A stretch of 64,000 bases of DNA from positions 310,001 to 374,000 of the forward strand of contig NZ_JAKNTA010000008.1 in assembly GCF_022288725.1 (NCBI RefSeq), written 5' to 3'. Positions 61,737-64,000 of the stretch are shown here, piece by piece (the stretch's first letter is position 1; the number at the start of each line of letters is the position of its first letter). Made by a program: the position numbers and the translations under genes. The notes beneath the pieces are model-generated. The model saw only the letters and a list, made by a program, of their open reading frames with translations, did not search any database and was not told the origin of the DNA. This DNA is from Kitasatospora sp. A2-31 (GTDB lineage: Bacteria; Actinomycetota; Actinomycetes; Streptomycetales; Streptomycetaceae).

Positions 61737-63779
61737 GTGTTCAACGTGCCCCAGGCGCTCAAGCGCCTAGTGATCGGCAGAGCCATGCGCAGCGAGGAGC
61801 TGGGCGAGACGCTGCTCCCCAAGCGGCTGGCGCTGCCGATCTTCGCTTCCGACCCGCTCTCCTCGGTCGCCTACGCGACCCAGGAGATCCTGCTGGTGCT
61901 CACCGTCGGTGGTACCGCGTTCCTTTACCTGACCCCGTGGGTCGCGGCCGGCGTGGTCGCCCTGATGGCGGTCGTGGTGATGTCCTACCGCCAGGTCGTG
62001 CACGCTTACCCGAGCGGCGGCGGCTCGTACGAGGTGGTGTCCCGCAACCTCGGCGCCAACTCCGGCCTGGTGGTGGCCGCTTCGCTGCTGGTCGACTACG
62101 TGATGACGGTCGCGGTGTCGGTGGCCTCCGGTGTCGACAACATCATCTCGGCGCTCCCCTCGCTGGCCGACCACCGGGTCGAGCTGGCGCTCGGCTTCGT
62201 GGTCCTGCTCGCGGCGATGAACCTGCGCGGAGTCCGGGAGTCGGGCAAGGCGTTCGCGGCGCCGACGTACCTCTTCATCGGCGGCATCCTGCTGATGGTG
62301 GTCACCGGTCTGATCAAGGCGGTCTTCGGAGAGACCCCGGTGGCGGCCAGCGCCGCGTACGGGGTGCTGCCGGTGGACGGCAAGGACACCCTGGCCGGTC
62401 TGGGCCTGCTGATGCTCGGCCTGCGGGCGTTCGCCTCCGGCTGCACGGCACTGACCGGGGTGGAGGCGATCTCCAACGGTGTGCCGGCGTTCCGCGCGCC
62501 CAAGTCGAAGAACGCCGCCGCCACGATGGTCGTGATGGGCACCACGGCCGTGGTCATGTTCGTCGGCATCACCGCGCTGGCCCTGATGGCGAAGGTGCAC
62601 ATCACCGACGACGCCTGCCAGCTGACCGGCTTCGCCGGGGACTGCCACACGGCGCCGCAGCAGACCGTGATCGCCCAGCTGGCGGCCGCGATCTTCGGCG
62701 GGGACCAGAGCGTCCTCTTCTACTTCATCCAGGCCGTCACCGCGCTGGTGCTGATCCTGGCGGCCAACACCGCGTTCAACGGGTTCCCGCTGCTGGCCTC
62801 GATCCTGGCCGAGCACCGCTACCTGCCCCGGCAGATGCACACCCGTGGCGACCGCCTCGCCTTCTCCAACGGCATCATCGCGCTCGCGGTGGTGGCCGGC
62901 GGGTTGCTCTGGCTGTACGACGCGGACGTCACCAGTCTGATCCACCTCTACATCCTGGGCGTCTTCACCTCCTTCACGCTCTCCCAGATCGGGATGGTGA
63001 AGCACTGGAACCGCGTCCTCGGCACCGAGACCGACCCGGCCGTGCGCGGCTCGGCGCAGCGGTCGCGGGTGATCAACGCCTTCGGTGCGGTGACCACCGC
63101 GCTGGTGCTGGTGATCGTGCTGCTGACGAAGTTCACCCAGGGCGCCTGGCTGGCCGTGGTCGCCGCGGCCGTGCTCTGGGTGATGATGCGCGGCATCCGC
63201 CGGCACTACGACGGCGTGGCCGCGGAGCTGGCGGTGGACGACCCGGACGCGGAGTCGGTGCGGCCGTCCCGGGTGCACGGGATCGTGCTGGTGTCGAAGC
63301 TGCACAAGCCCACGCTGAGGGCGCTCGGCTACGCGGAGGCGTTCCGGCCGGACTCGCTGGAGGCGCTGACGGTCGCGGTGGAGAAGGACGCCACCGCCGA
63401 ACTGGAGCGGCAGTGGGAGGAACTGGACGTCCAGGTGCCGCTCAGGGTGCTGGAGTCGCCCTACCGGGAGATCACCAAGCCCGTGCTGCAGTACGTGCGG
63501 GAGTACCGGCGGAGCAGCCCGCGGGAGGCGGTGGCCGTCTTCATCCCCGAGTACGTGGTCGGGCACTGGTGGGAGCACCTGCTGCACAACCAGTCGGCGC
63601 TCTGGCTGAAGAGCCGGCTGCTGTTCACCGCGGGGGTGATGGTGATCAGCGTGCCGTGGCAGCTCAGCTCCTCCAGCCGGGCGCACCACCCCGCCGGCCG
63701 GGCACCCGGTGCGGTCCGGCGCGGTGAGCCGAAGGCGCGGTCGGAGTACGAGAAGCTCCCGGCCCCCGAGAACGCCTGA
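61737..63779 (+). CDS. APC-family permease, KimA-like, second copy
   Basis: 680 residues from GTG 61737; an in-frame ATG at 61662 would add 25 residues of poor quality. Marks: LGETLLPKRLALPIFASDPL, SVAYATQEILLVLTVGGTAF, SYRQVVHAYPSGGGSYEVVS and a 12-helix core, then a soluble region from about residue 515 (VRPSRVHGIVLVSKLHKPTL) with the unusual ends VVGHWWEHLLHNQSALWLKS and a final membrane-like segment. Related to, but longer than, the neighbouring permease; tandem duplication or a two-component set. Like KimA it may carry potassium or an amino acid. Confidence 0.88.
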   Translation: MFNVPQALKRLVIGRAMRSEELGETLLPKRLALPIFASDPLSSVAYATQEILLVLTVGGTAFLYLTPWVAAGVVALMAVVVMSYRQVVHAYPSGGGSYEVVSRNLGANSGLVVAASLLVDYVMTVAVSVASGVDNIISALPSLADHRVELALGFVVLLAAMNLRGVRESGKAFAAPTYLFIGGILLMVVTGLIKAVFGETPVAASAAYGVLPVDGKDTLAGLGLLMLGLRAFASGCTALTGVEAISNGVPAFRAPKSKNAAATMVVMGTTAVVMFVGITALALMAKVHITDDACQLTGFAGDCHTAPQQTVIAQLAAAIFGGDQSVLFYFIQAVTALVLILAANTAFNGFPLLASILAEHRYLPRQMHTRGDRLAFSNGIIALAVVAGGLLWLYDADVTSLIHLYILGVFTSFTLSQIGMVKHWNRVLGTETDPAVRGSAQRSRVINAFGAVTTALVLVIVLLTKFTQGAWLAVVAAAVLWVMMRGIRRHYDGVAAELAVDDPDAESVRPSRVHGIVLVSKLHKPTLRALGYAEAFRPDSLEALTVAVEKDATAELERQWEELDVQVPLRVLESPYREITKPVLQYVREYRRSSPREAVAVFIPEYVVGHWWEHLLHNQSALWLKSRLLFTAGVMVISVPWQLSSSSRAHHPAGRAPGAVRRGEPKARSEYEKLPAPENA

Positions 63780-63800
63780 GGGGGCGAGTCGCGGGCGCGA

Positions 63801-63930
63801 CGACCGCCCGGGGCGACGAACGTCTTCGGGCCGCCGACCGCCCGGGGCTACGACCGCCCGAGCCGGCGACCGCCCGGGCCGCCGACCGCCCGGGTCGGCG
63901 ACCGCCCGGGGTGACGACCGCCGGAGGCCG
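63801..63930. repeat. 16-bp tandem repeat, eight copies
   Basis: Units starting CGACCGCCCGGG recur at 63801, 63835, 63851, 63867, 63883, 63899 and 63915, with a degenerate copy at 63817. Period 16 bp. It directly follows the permease stop codon at 63779 and comes before a terminator. Confidence 0.7.
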
Positions 63931-63962
63931 AACCACCGAGGGCGCCCACGGACCGCCGGCAC

Positions 63963-63995
63963 CGAGAGCCCCGGGCAACCCGCCCGGGGCTCTCG
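63963..63995. terminator. Terminator hairpin after the permease
   Basis: CGAGAGCCCCGGGC (63963-63976) pairs perfectly with 63982-63995; loop AACCC. Confidence 0.7.
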
Positions 63996-64000
63996 CCGTG

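Overview
The window is very GC-rich, with actinobacterial codon use, many GTG starts and translationally coupled overlaps (ATGA, GTGA, TGATG). Futalosine-type menaquinone synthesis (mqnE), class E sortase-type surface anchoring, a second partial complex I locus and Nur-like and leaderless promoters all point to a Streptomycetaceae chromosome (Streptomyces or Kitasatospora). Most of the window is core chromosome; the accessory parts are an IS5-family insertion near 5-6 kb and a defence/mobile island at 51.3-57.7 kb.

Layout. 0-5 kb: end of a DJ-1/PfpI protein, a scar joining two beheaded genes (GNAT and RelE), gcvH, an ATP-grasp enzyme, a VOC protein, and a two-repeat surface protein with an LAxTG sorting signal. 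5-6 kb: IS5-family element inserted at the stop codon of a MOSC-domain gene. 6-21 kb: cyclase, UbiX, Lrp/AsnC regulator, threonine-dehydratase-like enzyme, mqnE, L,D-transpeptidase, KAS III, TetR, a Ser/Thr kinase fused to a PQQ propeller, galE, an HtrA-like lipoprotein protease and an orphan histidine kinase. 21.5-31.8 kb: nuoABCHIJKLMN, a complex I operon with no nuoD, E, F or G. 32-50 kb: htpX, a MocR regulator divergent from an EamA transporter, a stand-alone ctaD, a BlaI/M56 pair, YccF, MMPL transporter, a NarL-type two-component system, MDR reductase with divergent LysR, Mug glycosylase, PAP2 protein and M24 peptidase.

51.3-57.7 kb is the most interesting part. Three overlapping genes encode an SF1 helicase, a DarT-family DNA ADP-ribosyltransferase and an ADP-ribosylglycohydrolase with an extra C-terminal domain. 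They are followed by a broken tyrosine integrase and then, on the other strand, a cold-shock domain fused to a Shedu-type (DUF4263) nuclease. A second integrase C-terminal relic lies beyond it, against yajQ and a tRNA-Tyr gene. I read this as a defence island left by repeated integration. The DarT unit looks like a DarTG-type toxin-antitoxin in which an ARH-fold hydrolase replaces the macrodomain and a helicase is added.

58.4-64 kb: tRNA-Tyr with a strong terminator, a HAD phosphatase, a possible Nur-type operator, and two KimA-like APC permeases. Coordinates of starts were chosen from Shine-Dalgarno spacing, overlap with the previous gene and family length; no database search was available, so family names rest on motifs recognised by eye.
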